Shown here: in pieces, positions 22,601 through 26,947 of the stretch | Position numbering within the stretch: position 1 is the stretch's first letter | Layout: every line of letters begins with the position of its first letter | NCBI GenBank assembly: GCA_946413525.1 | Contig: CAMKKZ010000020.1 | Coordinates: forward strand, 1-64,000 | DNA: 64,000 nt | Direction of reading: 5' to 3' | Origin: an uncultured Oribacterium sp. | Lineage (GTDB): Bacteria; Bacillota; Clostridia; Lachnospirales; Lachnospiraceae | The notes under the pieces: generated by a model | What the model saw: only the letters and a program-made list of their open reading frames with translations | Databases searched by the model: none | Told to the model about the DNA's origin: nothing | Made by a program: the position numbers and the translations under genes

Positions 22601-23019
22601 CAACTGCCAGCGTCACGGTCATGGATGTCGCCAAAGGCGGCGGCAGCGGTGAAAACGATCGGAACCTTGGGGAGCTTTCCGTGAAATCCCTCCCGGTCGG
22701 CTGCTATTGGCTCAAGGAAGGGAAGTCGCCGGAGGGCTACAACCTCCCGGGCGGTTACTGGAAGATCACGGTTTCAAGGGACGGCACCGTGAAGACTGGC
22801 GTTGTGGGATCGGTGAATAGTCAGCCGAAGGTGGAGGACGAAGATTATGTCAATGCGGATGATCTCCGCTACTTCAACCTCCCGAACCCGGCAGGCTTCG
22901 CGATGGCGCGTACCGGCGGAAGCGGCACAAGAGGCTTTGCGTTCTTCGGACTCCTTGCGGTCATGGCCGGCGCGGCCGGCTGGTGGCTGGACAGGAGGAA
23001 GAGGAGGGCCGCGGCCTGA
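7624..23019 (+). CDS. 5131-residue secreted surface protein: acidic region, four beta-helix modules, Cna-B-like stalk, MARTG anchor
   Basis: ATG 7624 is preferred to ATG 7597 because AGAGGAGGT lies just upstream and the product begins with a signal peptide (MRRRKVRRF, hydrophobic core, ...GTRAEE). Order of parts: a very acidic Ser/Glu/Asp/Gly region (bases ~7740-9000); four right-handed beta-helix modules starting near 9000, 11690, 13060 and 15370, rich in GGGIY and GNxA turns like polymorphic-membrane-protein repeats. Modules II and III open with PTLQAALDAAxDGD-type helices, and all share a LDLNGHxL-type strand. Then come a Ser/Thr/Gly linker (~17380-17740), several adhesin-like domains, a DUF11-like module (~20600), an SdrD-B-like module (ISGLVWLDKDRDN, ~21370), a Cna-B/SpaA-like module (FGFTKVDS, ~22435) and the anchor MARTGGSGT-TM-RRKRRAAA. 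Role inferred: adhesion or biofilm. Uninterrupted over 15.4 kb. Confidence 0.93.
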   Translation: MRRRKVRRFAALAMAVLMTISHMAVGDVSGGLSGTRAEETADTGDIYLDGSASLIVEDDVILSEEGNSGEDQLLEADGNESSEEKGEGAEDGRNPEEDNESLSEDAEDSDGIDGAENEDEEFPAEEENLSGESSGGDEEDANNLTESKGESAPAAASSYAEDTETENAASAVEVDEKSTGSESLVEDEESDYEKSSSEEDGSEEGEGISLEEKGEADSDLDEGDAEAPAESEEAGEDSEGEGAGAFSGNEEGFEEMDGEAGEDVQTEEEGVFSYGSDEDTDDSDGDDDGFMNGGVVDDGDYGDALVIPSDKAASLSNASNPSGNGTSKETQNEGSGNPSEDGRTESFEDEDTGTISDGGDIAPADTEESADADTGSNDAAADSHDGRYDTEDKASAGDVGEKSGGAIKDGTGKADGGADAENADGTKDGEALLLEEEEEALLVETEEEASLLSIEEDYEDTQVDYGYDHESNTITIILGKDFNEDLVVLDSPRDEGISGDESDGERLEVILDLNGHTLTPKGEKNHTGITVFGSLTIQDSVGGGRIDGTGLENTRGIEVATRGILRIENNVTISNFDVEGNGGGILVDKGGTVYLAGSRIEGNSAAENGGGLFAYAANSVIFEVEEGTKNIISGNRAKNGGGLAFAMAGDVKKDPFDGSDLDNTLYLHDLVLSDNEAEVNGGGFYGDAVLEVDADGMELSGNTAAQSGGGMYFKGASSVMSFNKSQLFGNVAENANGGAVAMAGEGSTLSFHNSVLGEDLDDEGFKFETVEDSLPEEDKIVSLSERANRASKGNGGGIYMYRKAVFKLDKSDIAGNMAYKYGGGFFIDGANNYISTVDMKDSRIENNVLEEETAGRYGGGGCVWGYAVITGENMLFRGNYGAHRGSGLYVHEHTKSMSFTNSKFIRNHFESIMTGSYDGYGGGFFIANSTQANAMLRLEDCLFLENQADSSGCGSAGFYAGTISRELINCVFRANYASGSSGGAGMAGGACTTLVKGCLFEDNKAFYERQDSSYGGMSVGGTELVMEDTVFRNNMCYHCGGGFGSSCTNTFLKKGVLVENNRATGEGWSGSRGGGAYFSGTVTMQDGVVFKNNSSTEYGGGLWTANLNMEGGTITENRSGHGGGLYSGNTLIMTGGEITNNTATSRWGGGIYQDGYSDGSVISGGLISGNTASDGGGIMSNACNYQNRLLTITGDAKIINNTATSCGGGIYLYCRGHLLVEGNARIENNTANSEGGGIYVYYLADNVTNPLYPYSLDIQGGFIRYNHSKGWGNDIRSSSSWTSDQAYRRRNLRFAATAPGTAWYNERTREYMTEAWDNKALNDEWRILDMLEENPVHNSANYDFIFCELEGEAAKIQETGSVFPSVQAAIDAAVDGQTVLMLHDQLENVSVPEGKTVTLDLAGCNLHAPRLGSVITVGENAVFTLRDSSEGQTGVVSDGRGNYVVLEEGDYFRPKWTFGGAVNVRSGAKFYFEGGTMKNNAAYAGSAVYLTEGAEMVMSGGSIYSNNFSESGYDLGAVCVYLPDELNGNPAKHADRGYLGAAFTMTGGEIRGNDSCGIGLFGCSSVVRIEGDARISKNTNRGGINGNIGSRKAGEEYPEYNLVITGGEITGNSSDGGGAVRMYGGVYAQITGGVFSNNSATYGGAFYLRDWNRLLLSGNAIVSGNTGTYGGGAYLMNGARLVMAEQAVISENTGTSNGGGIFSEAGGRFLMEGGAVFGNRNGQGNWKRGTDFYFKKGNANTEILLRDVSAMQKDGYDIWLNESTGEEYTSLAASFSNGDPEALAEALSTVVKQGVLMLRATKSDSRAALIREVEYPTLQAALDAAKDGDVIYLLKDLQESVVMQNYQKSLVLDLNGYTLSGVKEQIIYMNRVLGTLTVRNTLDQEDHGPNEVGQLLEEVPEEGEAARDMRAFYVRGGGIVLDGIHVSGFHHSGSGGAIYLGTSQLNNNTNHDTNTYYDGTLLVTNGSVFENCSSNGSGGAVYAYSYSDNGWNSTITSIIVEGESTFQNCYAKSNGGAIYQNADVVCYLEGKQNVLRLSGGSKFLNNECVANGGAVWFQGWRDSKNYRDARQEDVRIYDVTISDNRAKNKGGGVYLYACSPVIGRERAEGEEEHSTHFNRNTVWRAHNGWAGGGLYIEAWSNALEYATLRNLDISGNYAFTDGGGLALYSMPASIKDCDIEYNTVSEYQGYAGGLCYKGASSLDSSRALTMEDCVIQGNRARYGGGMHLDTIANGSLFRNVKVTNNFAKEQGGGIRIRDGSYTAGSVFTLDHCAISNNAHNGVDAYFHRLAVDFHDCEVKDNVGGISMSCNQTIYSRTTPEEIALEIEKYPIFILSGSTVVSGHTGRGVYSNVRTYIRDNVQIINNSVNGNGGAFYQHNGSFEMTGGTISGNTAQNGGGIYFNRDWNFVLANEFDNVINGENARISNNTANHPNPSWECGGGGIYLSHYNKLAIKNGEVTGNTTNNYGGGIFVQYARSNLTLSDQGKIYGNKALYGQDVLGNFHSSYSNESATQINLMKASDMFLDEEGQAGGHQGVCWLEERSDERFTDVIKGHLSHIVRLTLEYKTVKPAAAVKDSPDSSTYAIYNSVQDAIGAILEGRHGAYEGGRKPEIVLVDDVSENVLIPGSADIILNLNGHLLEGIGMSAIKCDGIVEIVDEKKAVTGNAEAESRIFDAGEGTGTIRGTAYVAGGGIFVENGGYAVLSSGQVSGSRAGNNNSNNSYGGGAVCVDAGTFVLRGSGALRENICQYYGAAVLVKNKSSSFRMEGGVIEGNRCLDGVVYNRGGFVIISGGTIQKNTITGCGTVLTTSDGITSIAGTDGANPVRIINNTASVKGAAAYIGSGRMMLSNVLMEGNKVTSVLGGSGNNANGGGAVYQAGGTVYISDGTVIRNNTACRGAGFYQNAGKTYMMGGIITGNRAQRGGGIAQYPLGVGEFIMSQGYVAGNFTTDYNAGNDIYSWYEGTGDYYHGNNVNYWPKFTAAPAFQMGDESYNAWKDDTYNGKTRTSKIITTHEDSSVGGQYITGSIMNSANLQLTASHYDTEVNKEFDNDVYIVSLLMQDDKGDYGLKDGSSVNSAMLEHEKTVEQMEGAVLQEDGSYLYNGQSYEAGQIAAWKAGEDSSQNNRLVRSFDTMIYSFKISIKIREDAVKKEKRTVHPWLEIELPCDTTEAEFDLTKLQQIFTSAPSYSIKQVDGKTVQTISGYWEEVMEGQTRDATVRSKPVTISIHGMKNGDTLKPRFRAWIEGNETNESGTPSNAAEQGSGNGGGDGNTNSDNSTTSTVQTPSASAPQTMSVTTMQSVSTAAGQTASFAEAQSVSVAEDNGGESSGLNGTREELEAAMAGMEEMVEEAASLFEDGDGSAGGGTVGASGESDGSGRNWVEYVNCFDSPTITISAVPKYDVMIDYNSRMAYDGYFNLRTGEESTAEEYRRAQLDGDTDIIHGMMLGYGLLVSLYNDNTKEALKGLEFPERELSFDVSFRGKLYYNTEPLFKEGSEYEALGTGRPYIWAYKENVNSKLGKPLNEPALYTMNMDWNDEDDITKFTRYAWNAAPFNSGGGENACYSGGSWEVTGQQPVGVDGTGGPVGGTDGTGGTGSTTGEGDGAGNAAGFSNGTETTVHVKVTNYGLNSDSYPNKSSDGQMDDRFNTSAIKPFTAGYIQVVFPYNEDKIKEAYALENDGKVFSGYLTVAMEASVSNFNAKGKSGDDPVSADDPKGLETLNTYYGRPNDSDLAEEGIAVREMRYADNYSFNDFQRYIPGQGSGGDGDTISKTAYFLKKSGAELTGSGGKGSTPINSAVYVGGEVTFQSRLIHTDDIEEPRYYIDEKDFSTTRDNLVEYNYMTALNLLQKFDAEVYHPAYANSTTINKSVTGSYTLQGKDRDGKAVNAFTISTTETDAEWDEISDSKPRRFFLTILYAAKPDGENWVKEPKQVGNDILDDGGAADMDRYHEENLLYYSSLKALEDDGKTCVAILYEFRNTAIRTGRSIKANAYLDVTSDFTKTGNTYITTNDVRAWKTYRRYFKEMWRKVTKDKWDTNWQKYLYSYSYWTDSSYTPLPAGSTRERYGEDASSEGANDSLSQRSAWERKVYTKEDTEEGVKTRYIGNSTFTGYTFFHRSYDDLLEGGNYYNKTQYRRGNRVPGTHNGWDHGNVLLLYTLDTAIAIHNIDIPVGSNAYQSSYNVTKGERIVNYRVWPEINVSSEATPTPLVENGTQSVQVNIELALPEKLHYREGSFTLEYGSSEYTADQMQWEAVPSEDGRKIMVTVFVTDAKKKLPNFTFACDIGDMRDDEKDVKHGDWLQVSSTIWAEYQEVNRLAAEAHVSAVTVSVVKETSSGIKKDVGETLVELGEDLVYTLSYVNGSKSAVSGRFADVLPYNGDARSTDFTGAYRVKRIDVLFQDGLSYDRFLGDGTEDAVKGRLFYLAGATVPANEEAQAALIARMSDAGSGLGELVDGQDGVEVEEDADNLSVSYLIQSDMLLQTEGAQNAYALFALVPNLAGMDEGKVEEDKGLKKGVTIRIVLSPVSADNSDGEKMLEYRVNNTTTRVQSGGKQYGNNFLFYDGPMENVPNPASVMRSSIVRISTVGRYISGLVWLDKDRDNLYASKNSNDLLMQNVDVYLLKEDGNGNYVTATDVLGREVVPVRTSNQGRYFFENLGPGNYKVEIRNDRDPKVAYNVVSTNNNITKKPIDFNLLALADKNVGKVAGSKGEFAGISEGAAEVAGTVATGSKLVARTVNIPLPRKDEISGGVYPSPNWNFGLFYMTPALEKQWDKMMFPVSGSTEVKLKLVGTIGGEAEGDGGGSDTETLVGENQMEKTVVYSNNLVMKQAGKAVTSSPTVPAGMAAWINNVRGGTFADRVETRAGESAPSYYWTFETTAIPLPARAYLDGVEYDVSYHLEEELVKGTTDVESVWLTPVTSVSVSEDKAVVSLKAMNERVLSEFGFTKVDSKDSSKHLSGAQFTLYRSRGEFSTFQAGDAVAMVKLGDGTYRPKHGNETTASVTVMDVAKGGGSGENDRNLGELSVKSLPVGCYWLKEGKSPEGYNLPGGYWKITVSRDGTVKTGVVGSVNSQPKVEDEDYVNADDLRYFNLPNPAGFAMARTGGSGTRGFAFFGLLAVMAGAAGWWLDRRKRRAAA

Positions 23020-23200
23020 AAGGGGACGGCAAATCTTATGCCGAAGCCTGATCGGGGCGGCAGACGCAATGCTGAAGCCTGAAAGGACGGCAGACGCAAT
23101 GCCGAAGCCTGAAAAGGGCGGCAAACGCAATGCCGAAGCCTGAAATGGGCGGCAGGCAGACACTATGAGCAACTGAACAGCGGGCGGCAGATTCAGTGCC
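23014..23200 (+). repeat. ~31-bp tandem repeats after the giant gene
   Basis: Five to six units of the type GCCTGAAARGGGCGGCARACGCAATGCCGAA follow each other, the first containing the TGA stop codon. They correspond to the decayed array at 3043-3235. Some units could be read through as protein if the stop codon were lost. No spacers separate the units, so this is not a CRISPR array. Confidence 0.85.
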
Positions 23201-23351
23201 GCCTGCCTGGAAGGGCGGGGATTGATAAGCGCCTGCCTGAACAGGGGCGGGAGATAGGATGATCTTCTGCTTACCGACAATCTGTTATCGTTATTTCGAT
23301 AATATTTTTTAAAAGATATTATCCTAATATGGATTATAGGATTTTTTGAAG

Positions 23352-23388
23352 AACCGTGGCATACTATAAGGTGTGCCGCGGTTTTTTC
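23352..23388 (+). terminator. intrinsic terminator of the giant surface gene
   Basis: A 13-bp stem (23352-23364 with 23371-23383, two G-T pairs) and six T residues. It is homologous to 3338-3374. Relative to that copy, the A-C mismatch is repaired to G-C and A-T became G-T, so pairing has been kept by selection or gene conversion. Confidence 0.85.
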
Positions 23389-23460
23389 ATTATCGCAGGA
23401 GCAGCGTAAGGAAAGATTATTTCGATAGAAATTGTTATGGAACAGGTGTATAATTAGAGT

Positions 23461-24507
23461 ATGAATGAAACAGACAATCGTAAGGATAAAGAGAATGAAG
23501 TTGCCTCGGATGTTGAGCCGATTTGCCTTGCGGGAGGTTCGCTGTGTCAGAACTCAGAGTGGCCAAAACCCACTCTGATAGATGGGACTTCAAACAGTAC
23601 AACGATCAATAGCAGAGATTGGGAGAGTGGGCTGTATGCCGGTCTGATGCTGTCGCTCGATAAATATAAGGAAAGGCTGAAAGAGGAAAGAGCCTATAAG
23701 TTAAATGCTAGGCCCAGAGAAATAGATATTCGTATTATTGATCAGGAGTATGTCGGTGATGACAGGATGGACAACGCCATTGCCTATTTGTTTGAACGGC
23801 ACAATCTGATTGAACTGAAAGATCCGTATGAGGAACTGGATATTGATGTTGTATGGACAGGGATCAGCTATGCAGCGCAATACAAAGGACAAGGATATGA
23901 TGATGTCATAAAGAAGAGCGGCGTAGACATTATCCCTATGAAAGATGTGACGATCACCTTCCTTCGTGTAAGCAAGCCAAGGGATTTGTTCAAACAGATG
24001 AAAAACAACGGGTATGGTATTGAGGAAAAATTCCCGGGCGTTTACTACATTACCGGAATAGCGGATATCAAGATACAGGTAGTCGTGGGCAGGGAGTTAG
24101 AGGGTGAGGAATTTGTCCCAATCAGGATTCAGAAAAAGAATGCGGCTGATGAAGATGTGAGGACATTCTTGAAGTTGATAGAGGGGTTGAAGGATATACA
24201 CACGAAGAATCTGGCTGATTCAGTGATGCAGATCAGCATTTCAGAGAATGAGGGACTCTATAATCGCTTATTACAGGAGGATCCGGGTATGTGTAAAGCG
24301 TTAAGAGAATTGATGAATGATCAGATTGAAAAAGAAAAGAGCGAGGCAGTGAATGAGGCAGTGAATAATAATAATGAATACATTGCCAGGAAGATGATCG
24401 AGATTGGAGATCCATTAGACAAAATCTCTAAAGTGACATCAGTAACGATTGAAAGGCTGGAGGAGCTTTCGAATATGCTTGTAGGAACTACAGAGATACG
24501 GGGATAA
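23461..24507 (+). CDS. Rpn-family / PD-(D/E)XK nuclease-like protein with repeat-derived N-terminal insert
   Basis: The 348 residues parallel the gene at 3678: SRDWESGLYAG aligns with RSDWHAGFEAL, and the putative active site is PREIDIRIID (D89) with NLIELK (E118, K120). A helical C-terminus with Glu/Lys/Asn-rich sequence follows. Between the start (MNETDNRKDKENEVA) and the conserved core, residues ~19-42 are encoded by a copy of the dispersed RepA repeat, read in frame. ATG 23461 has no clear ribosome binding site. TATAAT at 23449-23454 lies so close that a leaderless message is possible. No alternative in-frame start exists between the repeat and the core. It follows the second MARTG surface gene, as its relative follows the first. 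Nuclease activity is inferred. Confidence 0.72.
   Translation: MNETDNRKDKENEVASDVEPICLAGGSLCQNSEWPKPTLIDGTSNSTTINSRDWESGLYAGLMLSLDKYKERLKEERAYKLNARPREIDIRIIDQEYVGDDRMDNAIAYLFERHNLIELKDPYEELDIDVVWTGISYAAQYKGQGYDDVIKKSGVDIIPMKDVTITFLRVSKPRDLFKQMKNNGYGIEEKFPGVYYITGIADIKIQVVVGRELEGEEFVPIRIQKKNAADEDVRTFLKLIEGLKDIHTKNLADSVMQISISENEGLYNRLLQEDPGMCKALRELMNDQIEKEKSEAVNEAVNNNNEYIARKMIEIGDPLDKISKVTSVTIERLEELSNMLVGTTEIRG
23515..23586 (+). repeat. RepA repeat copy inside a coding sequence
   Basis: GAGCCGATTTGCC...CACTCTGATAGATGGG matches the RepA units at 29051-29262 and 30532-30767. Its 3' hairpin is perfect (CAGAGTGG 23555-23562 with CCACTCTG 23570-23577). The length is 72 bp, a multiple of three, so the frame stays open. 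Confidence 0.85.
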
Positions 24508-24815
24508 GGGAACATTCTGTTTATAAAGCTATTCTGCATGTTGTTCGTATGATTCATAAGTGCTGCAATGCAGTAAAGTCCTTTCGAAATTGCTATTACA
24601 TTATAAACAGATACTTCCTTTCCATCCCCTTGCTGCACAAGTTTGCGAAAAAACCTGGAATGCGGTGATGCCATAGAAGGTATGAGGAGGGGGCGCTGGC
24701 GGACGGATACCCTGAGGTGATTTCCTATGGCATATGCTTCTGCAAAAAGCTGTATTGCAGGCTTGTTCAGGAGTTGGGTTGTTTATTTGTTTATTATTTG
24801 TTTAATAGACGAAAG
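24508..24815. other. intergenic region, nothing assigned
   Basis: No gene, terminator or known regulatory element is evident. The frame of the next gene is open from 24717, but that extra N-terminus lacks a ribosome binding site and looks non-coding. Confidence 0.5.
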
Positions 24816-25256
24816 ATGAACGATATGAAAAAAGATATTCCAGATGAAGCTGAAAATATAGCGCGCGAAAGCATAGGAAAAAATGTCCGCATCGAACGAC
24901 CGCTTTACGGGCGTCGCAAGGGAAAGGAATTCCACGCCTCAGGCAGTTGGCAGACCTCAAAGGCTGAAAAACGCCTTATAGAGACATTCGGCTGCATGTT
25001 TTTCTTCGGAGTCTTTACAGGGCTTTTATTGCTTTTTATCCATCCCGGCAGGCTCGCCTTCATCCTTCTGGGGATAGGCATAATAGGAGCTGTCGGAACC
25101 TTCATCAGCCTTTTCGCGATCGCATTGTTAAAGCATAAGCAGGAACCCATGGAGGCCCACTACTACGACACCGATTACAAATACAATGCCTTTACTGGAG
25201 AAGAGACGGATAATACCAGGGAGATCACAAAAGAAGAGTTCTTTGGGAAAAACTAA
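24816..25256 (+). CDS. small membrane protein of unknown function
   Basis: About 146 residues from ATG 24816 (MNDMKKDIPDEAENIARES). ATG 24825 is an equally possible start, and both have only a weak GAAAG upstream. A charged N-terminal half with an RRKGK stretch precedes two adjacent membrane segments (GCMFFFGVFTGLLLLF and LAFILLGIGIIGAVGTF...ALL). A polar Asp/Glu/Thr-rich tail (DTDYKYNAFTGEETDN) then ends in FFGKN. I do not recognise a named family. The GC content is intermediate. It stands alone between an Rpn-like gene and a secreted transglutaminase-like gene. Confidence 0.6.
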   Translation: MNDMKKDIPDEAENIARESIGKNVRIERPLYGRRKGKEFHASGSWQTSKAEKRLIETFGCMFFFGVFTGLLLLFIHPGRLAFILLGIGIIGAVGTFISLFAIALLKHKQEPMEAHYYDTDYKYNAFTGEETDNTREITKEEFFGKN

Positions 25257-25369
25257 GGAACTAGCAAACCATTCATGAATATATACTTCTGAAGCATGAA
25301 AGGCTTGCCTTTTATGCCTGGTTTTTGTTATAACCTATTTGTATTTATGAGGAAAGGGGATTCATATCA

Positions 25370-26287
25370 ATGAAAGCTGGCGGAATTTGTTTTTCAATTT
25401 CCAGTTCTTTTGTTTTGTCAGCCTTTCTGCTGTGTTCCGGTCTGCCTTCTGTCCAGGCCGGCGCGCTGGGGGTGCATATGTACTCTTTTGATGGCGCTGG
25501 GCAGACCGGGAGCGGGCCTTCCGGCGGAGGGGAGCAATGGGTGCAGGATGAGAAGGGCTGGTGGTACAGCGAGGCGGGAGGAAAATCCTGGCCGGCGTCT
25601 CAGTGGAAGGAAATTAATGGGGAATGGTATTATTTCGGGGACGATGGCTATATGCATACCGGCTGGCTGACTGATGGCGGAGAGAGGTATTACCTTGATT
25701 CATCCACCGGTGCGATGCTGCGGAATGGTGAGACCGTAATTGACGGGATGCGGTATAGCTTTGATGAGCATGGCGTTTCGAAGCTCGTGTGGGCTTGGAA
25801 AAGCCCCGTGGTGATTCCGCCTGAAGAGGAGAAGGGGGATCTGGAGAAAGCGCTGGATTCCATGTGCGACTCCGTGTTGTCCGGCATTATCCGGGAGGGC
25901 ATGACGGATCGGCAGAAGCTTTCGGCCATCTGCAGTTGGATTGTCTCAAGCTTCCGCTATGCGGGGGCGTCGGCCACCAGGGACTGGGTACGGGAGGCCT
26001 ATGAGGGCCTGCGCCGCCGTCATGGGGACTGTTATACTTATTTCGCGGTTTCCCAGGCACTCCTGACGCGGGCCGGTTTCCCAAGTATCGAGGTGATTCG
26101 GTATACGGACAATGGGCATTACTGGAACCTGACCATGGTGGATGGGAACTGGTATCATTTTGATACCACGCCAAGGTCCTGGCGCAGAAGCTTCTTCCTT
26201 CTGACGGATAGGGAAATGGCTGCCCTTTCTGCCGCTCACGGCGGCTGTTTTGAATTTGACAGGAGCCTTTACCCTCCGACGCCGTAA
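25370..26287 (+). CDS. secreted transglutaminase-like protein with choline-binding-type wall repeats
   Basis: The 305-residue protein starts with a signal peptide (MKAGGICFSISSSFVLSAFLLC...SVQA). Two to three cell-wall-binding repeats follow (GWWYSEAGGKSW, GEWYYFGDDGYMHTGW, RYYLDSSTGAM), typical of CW/choline-binding modules. The C-terminal half is a transglutaminase-like domain with a visible triad: Cys in HGDCYTYF (~residue 222), His in NGHYWNL and Asp in YHFDTTP. AGGAAAGGGG precedes ATG 25370. Such proteins bind the wall and act as peptidases, cross-linkers or scaffolds; which applies here is not visible. A second secreted transglutaminase-like protein without wall repeats lies at 50210. 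Confidence 0.85.
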   Translation: MKAGGICFSISSSFVLSAFLLCSGLPSVQAGALGVHMYSFDGAGQTGSGPSGGGEQWVQDEKGWWYSEAGGKSWPASQWKEINGEWYYFGDDGYMHTGWLTDGGERYYLDSSTGAMLRNGETVIDGMRYSFDEHGVSKLVWAWKSPVVIPPEEEKGDLEKALDSMCDSVLSGIIREGMTDRQKLSAICSWIVSSFRYAGASATRDWVREAYEGLRRRHGDCYTYFAVSQALLTRAGFPSIEVIRYTDNGHYWNLTMVDGNWYHFDTTPRSWRRSFFLLTDREMAALSAAHGGCFEFDRSLYPPTP

Positions 26288-26346
26288 GGAAAGCGAATAC
26301 GGGCCTGAATGTGTTAAATAAAATCTTGTAATAAGAAATCTTGTTA

Positions 26347-26448
26347 TATACTCGTTAACGCTGGCTTTTGCCTATGCCAATTTTACAGTTCTGCGAAACC
26401 CAGAAGGCTCTACGCAGTAGTTTGAATAGAATTACGTTAACGAGTATA
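26347..26448. repeat. 102-bp inverted-repeat unit flanked by direct repeats
   Basis: TATACTCGTTAACG (26347-26360) is perfectly inverted at 26435-26448. Outside both arms lies an AATCTTGTAATAAGARATCT direct repeat (~26322-26341 and ~26452-26471). The inner 74 bp have no gene. The layout resembles a tiny mobile element with an unusually long duplication, or a regulatory structure upstream of the carrier-protein operon. Confidence 0.65.
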
Positions 26449-26514
26449 AATAATCTTGTAATAAGAGATCTCGCAATAAGAAATTTCACAAAAAAGTTTG
26501 AAATAAAAATTATT

Positions 26515-26676
26515 GTAACTTTTCAGCATCCTATTCGTAGTCGCCTTTGGCGACTGCTCATGTGGCATTCAGAGGCGATCCGCGCCTTGTCCGTCCATCG
26601 GATTTCAGAGAATTTGAAATGAAAAGCTAGCTTTCCATTTCGAATTCTCTGAAATCCAAGGGCGCTGAATAGATAC
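26515..26676 (+). mobile_element. MITE-like element, copy 1 (RepB)
   Basis: The ends are GTAACTTTTCAGC and GCTGAATAGATAC, inverted with mismatches, enclosing a GTCGCC...GGCGAC block and a long hairpin (GGATTTCAGAGAATT... at ~26599 with its complement to ~26657). The flanking octamers AAATTATT and AGATTGTT agree at six of eight positions, which suits an old target duplication. It is homologous to 57885-58112 in opposite orientation. Confidence 0.7.
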
Positions 26677-26713
26677 AGATTGTTATAAAAAGGTTGAATA
26701 TAAAACAGCGAAT

Positions 26714-26941
26714 ATGGAAGAACTGATTGAGATTCTTGAAGAGATTGTGCCGGACGCGGACTTCCGGCAGGAAAAGCACCTTGTGGACGACAGGATCCTG
26801 ACTTCTTTTCAGATGGTTCTCCTGGTCACGGAGATCAGGGACCGCTTAGGGGTCTGGATCCCTCCTGAGGAGATTGTCCCTGAAAATTTTCAGTCCGCGG
26901 AAGATATTTATGAGATGGTGGAGAGAAACCGGGAGGATTGA
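26714..26941 (+). CDS. acyl/D-alanyl carrier protein (DltC-like)
   Basis: The 75-residue helical protein has the carrier-protein pattern, with the attachment Ser in ILTSFQMVLLVTEI (about residue 36), an acidic surface, and PEEIVPENFQSAEDIYEMV as the closing helix. The gene is six bases ahead of an MBOAT acyltransferase, and a DltA-type adenylating ligase lies downstream. A role as D-alanyl (or other aminoacyl) carrier is therefore likely. The Ser is preceded by LT rather than the usual D-S, a mild variation of the DSL motif. The ribosome binding site is weak (AAAGG well upstream). Confidence 0.8.
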   Translation: MEELIEILEEIVPDADFRQEKHLVDDRILTSFQMVLLVTEIRDRLGVWIPPEEIVPENFQSAEDIYEMVERNRED

Positions 26942-26947
26942 TTTTGC

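Noticed and set aside
24717..24815. Extended N-terminus of the small membrane protein
   Set aside because: The added residues look like untranslated sequence and lack a ribosome binding site; ATG 24816 or 24825 fits better.
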